NCBI GenBank assembly: GCA_036873755.1
Contig: JAVTVY010020387.1
Span: 1-64,000 of the forward strand
Reading direction: 5' to 3'
DNA from: Hanleya hanleyi
Lineage: Eukaryota > Mollusca > Polyplacophora > Lepidopleurida > Hanleyidae
Length of the DNA stretch: 64,000 nt
The notes under the pieces are model-generated. The model searched no databases. It worked only from the letters and a program-made list of their open reading frames with translations, and was not told the origin of the DNA. Each line of letters opens with the position of its first letter. Within the stretch, counting starts at the first letter, position 1. A program made the translations under genes and the position numbers. Below, piece after piece: positions 11,368-24,265 of this stretch.

Positions 11368-14085
11368 TCGTTGAGAACAGGGGAGCAATACTAGATGTTG
11401 TGTGAACATGGACTTCGTGAGTTATAAATGCTTTATTTAATGAGGGTTACACAATCAGTCAGAGACTGTTCTCCCTTGAGGCCCTCAAGAGTACATATTA
11501 TAATGAGCTATTATTTACAAGTACATTATTATACACATGAATATACATAGCAATGGTTGATAGCCACAATGACAGTATCTAAGATCGTTAGCACGTTCTG
11601 ATGTTTTATATATATATTTAGAGCACATCATGAAGTTTCACTATTTACAAAATTATGTACAAGTCTCTTGAAAGTTAATTTGGTTAACAGGGCTCGAAAT
11701 TGCCACAATCCCGGCAACCCGTGGCTGGTGAATTTAGAACTTGTCTGGTTGAATCTAGTTCTAAAGCTAGCTAACCAGCCCCACTGGCTGGTTATAATTA
11801 AAGAATTTCACCTTTGTATAATGAAATATACCAGCCAGATGGTCTGGTAAAGTTATATGGTAAATTCATGCCCTGGTTAATAAGCTTCAACTTAAACATT
11901 GATATTGCTAACCTCAAGCAATCCATAATGGTTCAGCAGGGTCACATATTATAAGGAAGATAGAATAAATCTTAGATTCTGATATCCTTAAAACCTAAAG
12001 TGTTCTTTCGACAATTAAGTGTGCATAAACAGTATAAATCTCAATGCCTATATTAACCCAGCATACATGGGAGTTTTTGAAGATCAGGTTATGGAAATTT
12101 TGACATCAGTGTCTGAAAATCCAAGAAACTCCCTCGAGTGCAGGAAACAAGTGAGTGAGATGTCGGATGCATGAAACTGGATTCAAAGATTCCACTTGAT
12201 TAATATTTGGAGAAAACTTGTGTGTTTAAAATTTTTGGCATGCACGTTCTCAGTATTCTGGATCAGATTGCCAGCTACATGTACATCAACCAATCATTGT
12301 CAGATTAGAGATCATGTGAACAATCAATGTGGCAAGACATCATGTGACATTGCCGGTTGGCGATGAGTGGCAAAAGAACAGCATCCATAGACGCCCATGT
12401 ACGGATAATGAAGGTTTTGGATGCAAACTCGGCGGTGTCAGAATATCCAGAAACTGGTGTCCAAAAAGTCCTTTGTGTGCTGAGCTTTAGGCCAAGAGTT
12501 CCACACAGAACACACCCTGTAGTATTCACGAATTAATTTTGATTTTAGTTTCAGAATATCAAAATGCATAGTCAAATTTTGATGTTTCATAATAATAATA
12601 ATATAATAATAATATTTACTTTATTTACAGAGGAGATTCAATTAGTACAAGACCAATCTTCCTTGATTCCCTCTCTCACTCACTCATGCACACAAGACAT
12701 GCATCAACGTTGTAATGAAAGCTTCATTTGGAGATCATCCTCACAGAGATTTGAAATTCACCACAGGAAAACAGTCACAGTATTGTTTCGTGCCAAAAAA
12801 ACAAATTATTTATCAAAGTTTTTTGCTGTTGGGTAATTGGATTGTTGAATACACCAACATTAAACCAGTGGTAAGATGTAAAGATTAATCACTGAGAGGA
12901 ATTTTAGAAGCTGAAAAACCTACCTAAACAGTCTCCAATTATAGCCCTCACAATATCTACGGCATTCAGCAAGTGCTGAGCAAAATGTTGTGCCGAAAAC
13001 AATTACCCTTATGTGATCTATGGTTTATCTGACCGATAAATTGGTTGTGGAAGATTGTGCGTTATAATTTCTGGTCAATGTAGGTCTCGTAAATGCTGCA
13101 TTTTATTTTTGCCCAAAGTGGCCTGTGGGTGTTACCATGGTTACGCTGACAGATTAGGAGATTACAAACTCTGACAATGGGAGAATGACTTTCATTATTA
13201 CATGTATTCAAGGAGCATTGCTTGGTCATTGTTATATATTGATGTCCATGGCTAGATATGTACAAGTGAAATATGGTACTACCCACCATCCACCTGACCT
13301 AATCTGAATTTGAGGGAGTGAAGATTCTATCAGCAATATCAAGCATTCTTTATAGAAAGGTCAAGACTTGTTGAGAGGAATTTACATCCAAAACTTCTTT
13401 TACCCAAGACTATATATTGAATATTTTTGACTCTGATCAAGATCAAGAAAAGATCAAGTTAAATGTGATCATGAATCCTATTGCATCGTTAGTGAATTTT
13501 TGTTGAAATAGCAGTCGATTCTGCTGGTTAAACGGGCAGACCCTATGTTCAATAGATATCAGTTTATAAAATATCACATAGGGGCTGCATGTCAGACTAA
13601 GACACACCCATGCCTCAAATCCAGATCTGACTGGCTGTTGTTGATGGCAACTCGTCGAGATATGATTTATTCAATTTTACTCTGCTGTCGGGATATGTCA
13701 CCTGAATACCGCCGACTTTAGATTGATCCTATAAATAGATATTTTAATTTTTAGGGATGAATGAAATCCAAATATATTAATAATCAGATTCTGAACAGTT
13801 TACTGAGATTGGCATAAATTTTAATAATGGGACGTTCCCCTTCACTTCAATTGTAATCGAATCTTGCAATATTGCGCTAGCTAGGCCTATAATAGTCAGT
13901 GATGTGCTGAATTTACATGCTGTTGTTGTTGAATTTACCGAATGTTGTTGTTGTACCGGTAGCCTACCACCAAACCACCGTAGATCTTTCATGGCTTGCC
14001 GGCTGGTATACCTGGTTATGTTAACCTATTGCCATTCTCAAAAAAGCACCACCACTTTTCTACAACACACACAGTCTGGTTTCAT
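11368..14085. other. Gene-less stretch with one AAT microsatellite
   Basis: No gene is recognised. An AAT/ATA microsatellite occupies about 12,589-12,614. The remainder is A+T-rich with short frames only. Confidence 0.45.
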
Positions 14086-14091
14086 ACATAC

Positions 14092-14098
14092 CATCCAT
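14092..14098 (-). CDS. CHMP1: Candidate CHMP1 first coding exon (ATGGATG)
   Basis: On the minus strand ATGGATG is followed at once by GTATGT, a strong donor, and sits in a GC-richer context (CGTCGCC before the ATG). CHMP1A-type proteins start Met-Asp, and I recall a tiny first coding exon in vertebrate CHMP1A, so this fits. A further exon of about 20 nt ending in a Lys codon would be needed between here and 7653, and I could not find it. Treat this as a candidate only. Confidence 0.3.
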
Positions 14099-14110
14099 GG
14101 CGACGATCAA

Positions 14111-15316
14111 AGTGAAACAAATCGAAGAGATCGAGTCAAATGTTGACAGTTTCTGAATCACGGCGGATGTGACGACTATTCATTTTCACGTGAATTGCAA
14201 GGGATATAACTCTTCATCAAGTCGGAAAATCTATTTTCCTTTCGTGCTGAAAAGTTCTCTCCCTTTGACCATGTAGCTGAGAAAGATTGACCACAGCCCA
14301 ACACACCACTTCACAGAACCTCGTCCTGAATAAACCAGGAATAGAGTATACTTGTCTCAGAATAAACAACCTATACCGAAATTGATTGTTTTCTTGGAGG
14401 TAGTACAACCGTTCTCCTTAATTTCACCTGTTAACTAAAAATAGTGACAGACGCCAATGCCATGTTTTGGAATGATGACGACGTGGAGTGGAACTCGCAA
14501 TGCCTTGCCAAGGGGGGGGGGGTGTTGAAAATGTAGATATGAAATTGCGCGTTCTGACACATTTTGACAGCAAATTTCCGACTTTTGAGAACTGGAACAT
14601 ATAATTTCCTGCTTCCATGAGATCATTTTTTTATTACAATTTTGTAAAATGGTCCGTTCGGTTGCATTGTGACGGAATGGTTTCACTTAAAATACTTTTG
14701 TAGAGTGGGTGTAGGCCTAAGAATGCTATAATAGGAGGATCCGGGAGCATGCTCACCATGAATTATTGCAAATCTAGACGTGAAATGATGTGTTCTTGCG
14801 CATTTTGACATGCAGAATATTATATAATTCTTTTAGAAATATTTTTTTTAACTTTTAGAAACACATGAAAAGATTTTGTGAAGTGGAACCTATAGTTTCC
14901 TGCTAAATTACATATGGAATTTGTTTTAATTTAAATTTAGTAAAGGGTGAGTGAGTAGGATATAACGTCGTTTTCAACATGTTTTCAGTCATATCACGAC
15001 GGTGCCTACATGTGCCAGAACACGAGAGTGTCCACAGTTCCAATTATCCTGGACACTGATCAGGGTGCATTCGGGTGCATTTTGACGTACCGGTAACGTT
15101 TTTATTCGAAAAACTTGTTAAGTGGTGTATGGAAAGATACTAAGCGGAACTCACCCTCTTGCGCTTAATTGTGTCCGAAGCCTTCCGCTTTAAATCTATA
15201 TGTAGCGTAAAATGAAAGTTTCTGATTTTTTTTTTCAACAGCATTCCGTACTTCTGGATGAACGTAAAAATTGTTATATGCAGAACTCAGTCATCGACTA
15301 TAGCGTGTTGAACAGC
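14111..15316. other. Gene-less stretch upstream of CHMP1 candidate start
   Basis: It holds a poly-G run at 14,511-14,523, a second copy of the gastropod-type repeat head at 14,945-15,005, and no recognisable coding sequence. If the ATG at 14,098 is right, the CHMP1 promoter should lie near its left end. Confidence 0.4.
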
Positions 15317-15324
15317 ATGGACCT

Positions 15325-15678
15325 ATTGTAAGCCGTTTCGGTATTTAATCGGTTATTCCTCATACGTTGAGAAGTTTAGCACTTATATATACCAATAAAA
15401 TCCACGTATATGTAAAAAAAACACAACAGTTTTTGGACATATGTGCAAAAGTTTTAGACATATGTTGAAAAGTTTTACATATATGTTAAATAAATTAACT
15501 ATTTCACATATGTTGAAAACTTTTGCACATATGTCAAAAAGTTTTCAACATATGTATAAAACTTTCACACATATGTGGAACAAATACGTACTTTAGACAT
15601 ATGTTGAACAGTTTTTGACATATGTGCAAAAGTCAACATATGTAGAATAACCGATTAAATACTGAAACGGCTTGCAAT
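15325..15678. mobile_element. hAT-like MITE with perfect 8-bp target duplication
   Basis: A 354-bp element begins ATTGTAAGCCGTTTCGGTAT and ends with the inverted equivalent; the 34-bp ends differ at only two positions. It is flanked by ATGGACCT at 15,317-15,324 and again at 15,679-15,686. An 8-bp duplication is characteristic of hAT transposition. The interior has no coding capacity and is a palindromic array of about ten ACATATGT words separated by TTGAAAAGTTTT-like spacers in both orientations. It must have been moved in trans. Confidence 0.85.
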
Positions 15679-15686
15679 ATGGACCT

Positions 15687-18600
15687 GTTCCTGTCAGTAT
15701 AATGTTTTCAAAGTCTAAATGTAAAATTTTAAATTTAGATATTCAGATGTAAAAAACGACACGTTATGGTGTATTCCGACCGCCCAAGTTGAATATCTAT
15801 GATCGCTGGTTTTATTTATTTAATAGTATCAACTGACCCTCTTTCCTGATAGGCATCAGTCAGGCTTAATTGTTTACATTCGGAAGATATCGAGCGTTCG
15901 ATTATTTAAAGAGAAATATAGTTCCTTTTATTTCATGATTTTATGACGTGAAAAAAGTCCTGTAAATAATATAGGTTTACCAGCGTTTTTTTCTGGGATT
16001 CGCTACCTTTACGCTAAATTGTTCTGCAGGGCATATTGTAGAATGTTTTCAGGCTTGTGCTTCTCTAGCCAAGTCGTCTACATCACAAGTTCCAGGCCCA
16101 TGAGCTTCTTTATTTACTTATCAAATCTCCAAAATGTGTCTTTATTTTAATGAGGTGAATAATTTTTAATACAAAGGCTCTTTACTTGTAATGGTAGTGA
16201 AACATAGGCATTCACCTGTGAGAGTTGAGGCTCAAACCTTTAATAACGGAGGTGTGTATGGATCATAATTTCTAATTAAATGAGGTTTAAATTAACTGGT
16301 TGTGTTTATCAACGTAGTATACTAACTTTACAAGCAGTAAATAAGTCCTTTAGTTATACTTTTTATTCTTCTTTTATATCAGTGCAATATGTGAAACGAA
16401 GTTGGGTGTTCATCGGATTTATTCATGCGTATTTCAAGAGCAGCCGACGAGGAAGAGGAACTAGCCCACCTACGTCTACATAATGGAATCGTTCTATATG
16501 ACATATGAAATCACCTTGGATGAGTCCATTTATTGCGCCTAGGGTTATTTGAGAGCGTCTGACAGTCGGAGATGAAAAACAAATTCGAGCTCGCAGTTGT
16601 AAGTTGGCTGTAAAGAGCTAATATTGTACAAATGCGAAGAATCGGGTGATGAGTCAGAGTTTGGAAAGCGAAGGCACAAAGCTATAAATAAAGAGGGATA
16701 AAATTACCAAACATTGCCAGCAGTCGACCAGCTGGTCTCTCGACCGAGATCTTCCTAATTTCCTTCCAGTCAATACATAAGAGTGCAGCTGAAAATGCTC
16801 AAGTAACATTTGATACAACTTGCTCCATTGTGTGCAGTACCGTTATTCACAGTGTGAACTGTACATAGAGATTTACTGCTATTTACTGAGGTGATCGAGA
16901 CGGGGCCTGAGAAAATTGGACGGGTCTTATCGATTAACAGATGGATATGGATTGGTTTTGCAGAAACCAGGAAAGGAGGTGTGTAACATATAGAAGAGGC
17001 ATGATTTATCTATGTGCATTAATATACGCCTAGCTGTGAGGTATAGTTTTGGGTTATAGAAATTATGGGTCAAGTTTAATATCAAGCTGGGAATTCAGAT
17101 CTGTAGCGAGCCTTTGAGGGCTCTATACATTCTAACGATTTATAAGGGCTTTTAAGCAGAGCATTTGATATTGACATGCATGTCCATTGCATTTCTGTCG
17201 CGCAGACAAAGGCGAATGTTGTAGATGTGTGTCTGTACGGAGGAGCGGTGATTGTAGTTATATTATGATATGTTTTACATGTACATTTAGGCCTCATCCT
17301 GTCCATGTGAATAACATAACGTGCATCGTATACAATATTGTCACAGGTGCTACAGCACCCCAGGGGCAACAAACGACCCAAACTCATGGACGGAGCCCAT
17401 CAGGGGAGCATACAGAGAAATGCATCTGTCACTCGTAGCATTGGCAGTGCGAATGTCATAAAGAGCTTTGTTCGTCTATGTGCTGAAGCCTTTAGCTGTT
17501 CTGAGGATGCGCGTTTTTTATTCATATAGCCAAACTGGTAAGAATATTTCATATTGATGTAAACCTTAATAATTGGGATCATATTGTACTGTTGATAAAG
17601 CTAATATATGAAGGTTCAGGTGTCTGTGCAGCTGCATGTGAGGCCAATAAATATAATACAGTTAGAATTCACTAGCATATTACATGTAATTCTCATGGAG
17701 CCTGCATGTTATTATGAAAATGACATTTCTTGTCTCAATATTTTCTCGTCATCGTATACGGCTCTCGATACAGTACCCTGAGGATAAATCTATCTATCCG
17801 TCTCTCCATCCCAAGCTCCCATAGCCATAACCATTGCCTATCTCGTGACTACGACAGCAAAATATATAGCGGTATACCTGTACGTTAGTTATTGATATAT
17901 TGATTAATGGTAGCTGATGTGTTTAAGACGGACAGTGGAAATGTTGCTAGATAGTCATTTTTGCACGATGAAGTACCAAAGGGCGTCAAACAATCTGAGA
18001 TAAAAAAAAAGTGATGACCGTTCTTACAAATATCTGAAATGGGTGTGAATTGCTCATAGAAATTATAAGGTAAGATAGTGATTCTATATCTGTTGATGTC
18101 TAAAATAGCATATTATTTAAATCTCTATAGGCCCCTTCCCCACCCCCTCCCTTCTCTAGCACCCAGAATTTGGTGACGTCTATGCAAATGTATGTTCCCG
18201 TATTATCTTATAGCTGACACAAATAATGCACTGATGTATTTACTGTAATACATGCTTTATCTTATATTTTATCCGATTTATCACCTCTCTGTAAAGCCAT
18301 TTGTCAAGCTCTGATAAATAGGCCTATTGACCCAGTTGGAAAATAAGATTTGAACAACTATAGATAACGTTATAAAGCTACACTTGGACCGTTCATAATA
18401 TACAGTTTTACTTGAAAACTTATTTATTTTCATGATATTGTGTTGCTGAATAGCTTTATTTTTTGTCTATAATAATCTTGTGATTCGCCTGTATACACTA
18501 GCCGTATCGTATTGGTAATATGTTCTCAACTTTGATATAAAATTAAGTGCAAATTGGCTCGTATAAAACGAAAACTTCAATCTGGCAATGGAATCCGCAG

Positions 18601-18900
18601 TATTGAATTTCTATACCGGTTGTTTACTAACGCCATTTAAGAAATGAGCTCATATTGAAGGTGAACAAAAATGGCCAGTGAAAAATTCATGAAACAATCG
18701 GTAACCATCTCTCAAGGTCATATCCATTTAGCAGTAAACTTGATGTGAGTGGAAGACAACAATTAGAATCACGAGAGTAGTATATAAAGCGTAACTCTCC
18801 ACTCATTGTGAGAAGGAAATGAGAATACCGTGAGGGAGATGGAGGGGGGAGACCTTAGAAGGTGTGGGTGGACCTTGGATCTGATTCCCGAAGTGTATTA
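15687..18900. other. Gene-less stretch
   Basis: No gene was recognised. Short open frames at 16,280-16,483 and 17,082-17,582 lack familiar domains. Composition is A+T-rich with no obvious tandem structure. Confidence 0.4.
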
Positions 18901-18904
18901 AGCA

Positions 18905-19720
18905 ACCTTGAGTGTATCCAGAGAAGACAGGTCACAGGACTGTGAAGTCATCTCTCAAGTCATCAGTAGTAGAGAAAGTGCAGTTCGGGCTGGATTGGGA
19001 GAGTAAATGTTGGAGTTGTTGGACGATGGGTGTAAACAGGCGTGACATAAGCGTGGGTTGTGGGTTGTAGGGCATTGTATGTTGAGCTTTGACCATGAAC
19101 CTTGCAGTGTATCCAGAGAAGATGGGTCACGAGATTGTGACGCCTGCAGTAGCAAAGAAAGCGCAGCTCGAGTTGGATCGGATGAGTAAATGTGGGTTGT
19201 AGGACCGTGGGTGAGAATAGGCGTGGCATACTCCTGAGTTTGTAAGATCTTGGATCTTGACCTCTCACCATTGTACTTCGTGTGCATCCAGAAAGAAGTT
19301 ACCGCATGACTGTGATGTCGTCTGTTGCGTCATCAGTAGTAGAGATAGCTAACTTGATGGGTTGGATTAGGCATGTAAGTGTGGGTGGTAGGACAGTGGG
19401 GTTAAAGAGGCGGGCGTAAGTGTTGGTTGTGGGTTGTATATGACTGCGCCTTTGACAAAGAATCTTAGAGTGTATCCAGAGAAGACCGGTCTCGTGATTG
19501 TGAGGTTACCTGTGGTAGAAAAAGCGCAGCACGGGTGGAATGGGCGCGTAACCGTGTATGAGTTGTGAACTTGAGTGTAAATTCGGTATATGTGGGCCAT
19601 GCTGGGTCCAGTGTGGAGATTCTAAGGAACGCTTTCGTTTTGTTTAGAGTCATACAAGTGTGATTTTGGAGTTGCGGCCTGTGAACTCGGGAAGTAGTAA
19701 AGAAAGAACACATCGGGTCG
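18905..19720. repeat. Satellite of about 180-190 bp, four or more units
   Basis: Units share TGTATCCAGAGAAG, a GTAGAGAAAG word (variants GTAGCAAAGAAAG, GTAGAAAAAG) followed by GCGCAG, and GGTTGTAGGAC or GGTTGTGGGTTGTA. Starts are near 18,910, 19,092, 19,283 and 19,470, with a partial unit to 19,720. The frames across it (18,955-19,713) are repeat translations, not genes. A diverged copy in reverse orientation lies at 21,395-21,665. Confidence 0.7.
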
Positions 19721-20299
19721 GATGCGTAATTGCGACTAAGGGTCTACCTACATCCCAATACACTAGCCCTGGTTCTACAGTATCAGTGTGTCCGGTAACG
19801 TAATCGACGTACAGGCCCAGAGATCTACGGGCCTGTCATCTGAGTAAACACGAAACAAACCCAGAGACATTGACCTGCAAGGTTTTGTCAAATTTTCTTG
19901 GCGTAAATGAGCCATGATTTTCATGCTTGCCTCATAACTCGGGCAGTTGAAAGTTACTACCTAACCCCAGGGATTTGAATATAGAGAGTATTGCTGACAT
20001 CGTTGACGAGTGTCGACCACTTGTCTTTTGTAGGAAACCGTCTTGAGATTTTATTATTTTTATTTCATACATATTTGAAATTGATGCTGTCATACAAAAT
20101 ATATCGCTGGACAGCATTTGCTAGATCATGTGCAGACTGACACGTTGTCAGTCAACGCCACAGAATATCATCGCAGAAACTTGTCAACGGGGCTATACCA
20201 GAAAACGCCTTCATTCAAAATTCAAGTGATAAATGTAGTACATTATCGGCAGAATACGATCATAGCGTGTAATATATGCGGCGCTACGTTTCTTACCCG

Positions 20300-20530
20300 A
20301 GTCTAGGGGTCTTTTGAAAAATCATATGGTTTACATTTCCATGGGTTTCAAATGAACAGTCACAATCAAAGCGTGACTGAGATACATACTCTGGAAGATG
20401 ACTTGGAAATTCATTTGGGTAAAGAATAATAGTCAGTGATTAGGATTTTCACACCAACATCACACTGACATCATTGAAAACTGTTGACCGCTCCTCTCTT
20501 GAAAAAACCCCAATCTTGTTATTTTATTAT
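20300..20530 (-). repeat. Dispersed repeat, inverted copy of 54,650-54,860
   Basis: Words such as CATTGAAAACTGTTGACCGC and GAACAGTCACAATCAAAGCG are reverse complements of GCGGTCAACAGTTTTCAATG near 54,680 and CGCTTTGATTGTGACTGTTC near 54,818. A weaker relative (AAGAAGCGGTCAGCACGTTT) is at about 30,952 in the TSSK intron. The family is unknown. Confidence 0.6.
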
Positions 20531-20716
20531 TTTTATTTCTCACACATTTGGAATTAGTGCTAATCGTCATACGGGAAGAGTCTTTCAGTTATTGACGTGG
20601 AAATTCTTTTATGAACGACGGCTGAATATTGAATGTCGGACCTGATGCATGCTACTTGTACAGTGATTTCATAATGACCATGAGGTCGACATCACGTCAA
20701 AACCGTCGTCGTCTGG

Positions 20717-21256
20717 GTGCTAATGTGCTATGGTTTAAACGGGTTTAAATGGGGTTCGCCCTCTCTTTTAAAATTCTTCGACTGTGGCCTTCTCCCCACT
20801 TCGCGTCAATGCTTTCTTAGAAGGGATCCCGCCATAGCAATGTGTTCACAGCGCCCGTGTTTGGGGTTAAAGATGAGAGTATTACGGCCCTCTGGGTATG
20901 AATGGGACTTGCTGCTTGGGCAGGCTGAACAGGGGCCTGCTCTACAGCAGCTCCCGGATATTCAACCACCTGTGGACTCGACTGATGGTATGAGGGTCGG
21001 TGACCCTCAATTCCATTTGGTGGTGGACTCTCCCCGAGTAACAGGTGGGTCGTCAATCGACGATCTTCGGGGTTATGGGCTGGTAGCCGCACGGTACTCT
21101 CCCGGTTTGAAAGACTTGCATGAAAATCGTCTCGGGATAAATTCGATTCCCAAAACGCAGATTTGCGCTCTGCAAATGGGATTGGTGAATAACACGAAGT
21201 ATTGGTATTTCAGGCAATATTTTTGGGTTAAATACATCACAGACAGATTCCGATGA
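20717..21256 (+). other. Unrecognised 179-codon open frame
   Basis: The frame runs 179 codons, longer than most chance frames here, and its middle (20,860-21,110) is less A+T-rich than its surroundings. No domain, signal peptide or membrane segment is apparent, and no splice context suggests an exon of a larger gene. It may be part of an unrecognised repeat. I do not claim a function. Confidence 0.2.
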
Positions 21257-21394
21257 TAGGACCCGTTGGTATACAAGTCGGTGATGTTCGAATTTCCTTG
21301 TCCATACCCATCAGATCATCTAGTACTAGCAAGTTAGTCTACTGGGATTAGAGTTATACGCTTTTCATACGAGGTTATGTGATCACATCATTCC

Positions 21395-21665
21395 CTCACT
21401 CCTCACTACTCATCCTGCCTACTCCTCCACATCCTTCCTCCTCCTCTATAGCAATGGCGCATGCACGAATCATCAGGCACACAACGGCTGTACTTCTGTA
21501 CCTCCCACACCACCATGGTTCATGGTCTAAGGATCAATGTGATACAACCCACTTACGCAACGCCCGTCTACACCTATAGCCTATACCACCCATCACACTT
21601 ACGCACCCACGCACTTACTCGAGCTGCACTTTCTCTACTACTGATGACCTCACAGATGGCGTCAC
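21395..21665 (-). repeat. Inverted, diverged copy of the 18.9-19.7 kb satellite
   Basis: The words ACAACCCACTTACGCAACGC, CCATGGTTCATGGTCTAAGG and CTCGAGCTGCACTTTCTCTA correspond in reverse complement to satellite words near 19,030-19,200. It is a single partial unit. Confidence 0.5.
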
Positions 21666-21670
21666 GGTAA

Positions 21671-22900
21671 TGTGACCTCTCTTTTATCTAGATGTTCCCA
21701 TATCCATTGCCAAAGGTCAAAGTCCTGCAACTCACCCCATCTGACGCCATCCCAGTAATGGAGGAATCAGTTTCGTTAGTCCAGCGAAAAACCGGAGAAT
21801 GAATTCCTCCTAATTATCAAACGAGTGGGGAAGAACGTATATCCTGGAATATTGCTGATTTCACGCCCAGCACGCAGAGTGGATCGCCTGGCTTTGTTAG
21901 ATTTGTCCCAAGAAAAAAAGTGCATGGAATGATCGTAAATTTTCACAGTTATATATGGTATAACTCATTTTGGTTCTTCGAATCTATAAAGTGTCCAACG
22001 GTTCAAAAATTAAATCTAAAGTACTCATTTGCCTTCGACATGGATTTTGTATGGCTCTTATAAACCGGATAACCTCACTTAATACATCATATAGCCGTTA
22101 TCTTTACCATATTCACGGTCTTTATCTTATTTCCCGTTTGCTCATTTCCCATATTCAGGGTCTGTATATACATTCTCAAATTTACACACATGTTAATGAT
22201 TGTTGTAAGTACACCAGCGTCGAACGATATGGCAATGGGCTTATAAACATTTTCTAGGGAGAAAAATGCAACCGTTACCCATTTGTATACATTAAATGTC
22301 CTCGAAAATGTATGGATATATACTTCACTCCTCAAATAAACAACGTATGGATATATACTTTACTCCTAGAGCCAATACACGCCTAAAGATAGGACTGATG
22401 TTAAATCATCCGGTAACATTACGCTGGAAAAAACGTAAATCTGTTTGCTACTCCGACAAATAAGATTGGAGCCGTATTCTGATTTTTATAGGGTCGTACA
22501 TTTCTTAATGTTATGATAGTGAAAGGTATGAGTTGTATATCTCAAGTGGAGCTTAGAGAGTATAGATTGTATATACTGGCTCACGAGAGCAGACCAACAG
22601 GCCAAGCACACAGGGACATATACTACTAGGAATGAGTTCATTATGGTCAGTCGGCATTTCATTTGCTGGACAGAAGAGGAGTTACTAACCTTTTCGGACT
22701 GGGGGATTAATGGTTTTTAAATCAAAGTCAAGTTGTCAAATGTGACTTATCGGCTCCCATTTTGCGTTGAGGAAGTAATACTGTGGTAAATTGTGTTTTA
22801 ATCTATATTACATATTAGAGCAAGTATATGTATAAATGTATAATTATTATATTTTATCTGCACATGAATTAATTTCAATATTTTACCATTTTACTGTAGG
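21671..22900. other. Gene-less stretch upstream of the ASB-type gene
   Basis: A+T-rich DNA with only short frames and no recognisable domain. A short direct repeat (CGTATGGATATATACTT type) is at 22,310-22,365. Confidence 0.4.
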
Positions 22901-23146
22901 ATAATTTGGTGCGTGGAGAATGCTCGTGAGAGAAGGCTCTCTGGGCACTGAGTGAAGTGGACTGTTTGGTCCAGACACTTCCTCGTGCATATCGACTGGG
23001 GAAGTTGGTTCAAGTGACAATCACGAGTTGGGACAATTGCTCTTGAGAAGCTCGGGTTAGAGAGCAAGCTCAGTCTCAGTCTGCTTATATCACACAGTGA
23101 CAGCGTTCGTTGGTTTGCTCAGTTTCACTGGGAATCACAGCTATAG
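22900..23146 (+). other. Candidate 5-prime untranslated exon of the ASB-type gene
   Basis: A less A+T-rich stretch ends in AG followed by GTATGT (donor from 23,147). The next good acceptor on this strand, TTTTTTTCAG at 24,088, begins the exon holding the ASB start codon. Pairing them gives an intron of about 940 bp and a 5-prime leader. No TATA box is obvious, so the left border is arbitrary. Confidence 0.3.
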
Positions 23147-23495
23147 GTATGTATTGCTTTTTGTTTTGTTTTTGGTCGTGGGCCATGAATCTGAACTGAA
23201 CCAATATATAAAACAAATTGAAAAAAAAGAAGAAGAAGAAAAATCACGCACAAAACACTATTCAACTCCTTCGCAGAGTCGTCTCTTCTCCGTTGCGGAG
23301 AAATACATGCAGTTTGTCTATGGATGGCGAATTGACGGTATCTGATTGATTTATTAGTTTCCGATATAAGTATTGGAATGTCCTTTTCAGATTTCAGTGT
23401 TAGGTGTACATAGGCTAAATCATAGGAAATGGTAACCTTTCTAGGAGAAGGCCAAATACTTCCACAAGGTCCCACAAAGTGAGAGAAACAGACCA

Positions 23496-23725
23496 TGACA
23501 GTGGAGTGATCGACAGAGAATATGTCGCTCCGTGATCACAGAGTGATCGACAGAGAATATGTCGCTCCGTGATCACAGAGCGATCGACAGAGAATAGACA
23601 GCTTCATGGTCGATTTGATCGACAGGGAATAGGCCCTTCGTGATCCAAGAAGTGATAAAAAAAATATGCAGCTCCGTGATTGAAGAGTGATCGATAGAGA
23701 ATAGGCCATCCGTTCATTTGCATGA
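23496..23725. repeat. Minisatellite, about 37-bp units
   Basis: Units of the form GTGATCGACAGAGAATATGT plus CGCTCCGTGATCACAGA recur about five or six times. The first two are practically identical and later ones are diverged with indels. It sits in the presumed first intron of the ASB-type gene. Confidence 0.8.
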
Positions 23726-24265
23726 CTTATGGTCTTGTACCTCATTTAACGACTTTTCTTCAACGATTTCATGCAGTCTGTGAAAAATGGGGTATATTTG
23801 AGGTATATCGTCTGATCTAATAAAATATAGGTTAAAGGTGAGAGACAAGTTGAAATGCTACATGTAATACACCTCCAAACGAAATATTGACTTTTCGGAC
23901 TGTTTAAAGGGCATCCGTTAATTAACACTAATTAGAGAAACACGATTCAGGTTATTCATTTACCAGTGGTTTGTAATCAGCCTAGAGTATAATGTATATA
24001 GTATGTAAATAGGATCGCTCAATCCGGATCTACATTAAGTATGTCCTCGTGGTTCCTCAATGGAATATCTTCCTTCTGTTTTTTTCAGACCGTGGAAAGA
24101 CGCCAACTATGAAATTGGATCAGGCCAGCCAGTGAAACTGTTTGCTGCTCGTATGACATGATAGTGGTTGAACTCCCATCGTGTTTTTGTGCGGCGTAGT
24201 ATTCAACTGCGACGTTCAACCTGCACCTGGATTCTTTTCCATGCAATCCACTTGGAGATAATAAA

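Noticed and set aside
18955..19713. Overlapping minus-strand frames with recurring HPIQ/TFTLP-like text
   Set aside because: Translations of the ~185-bp satellite, not a protein gene.
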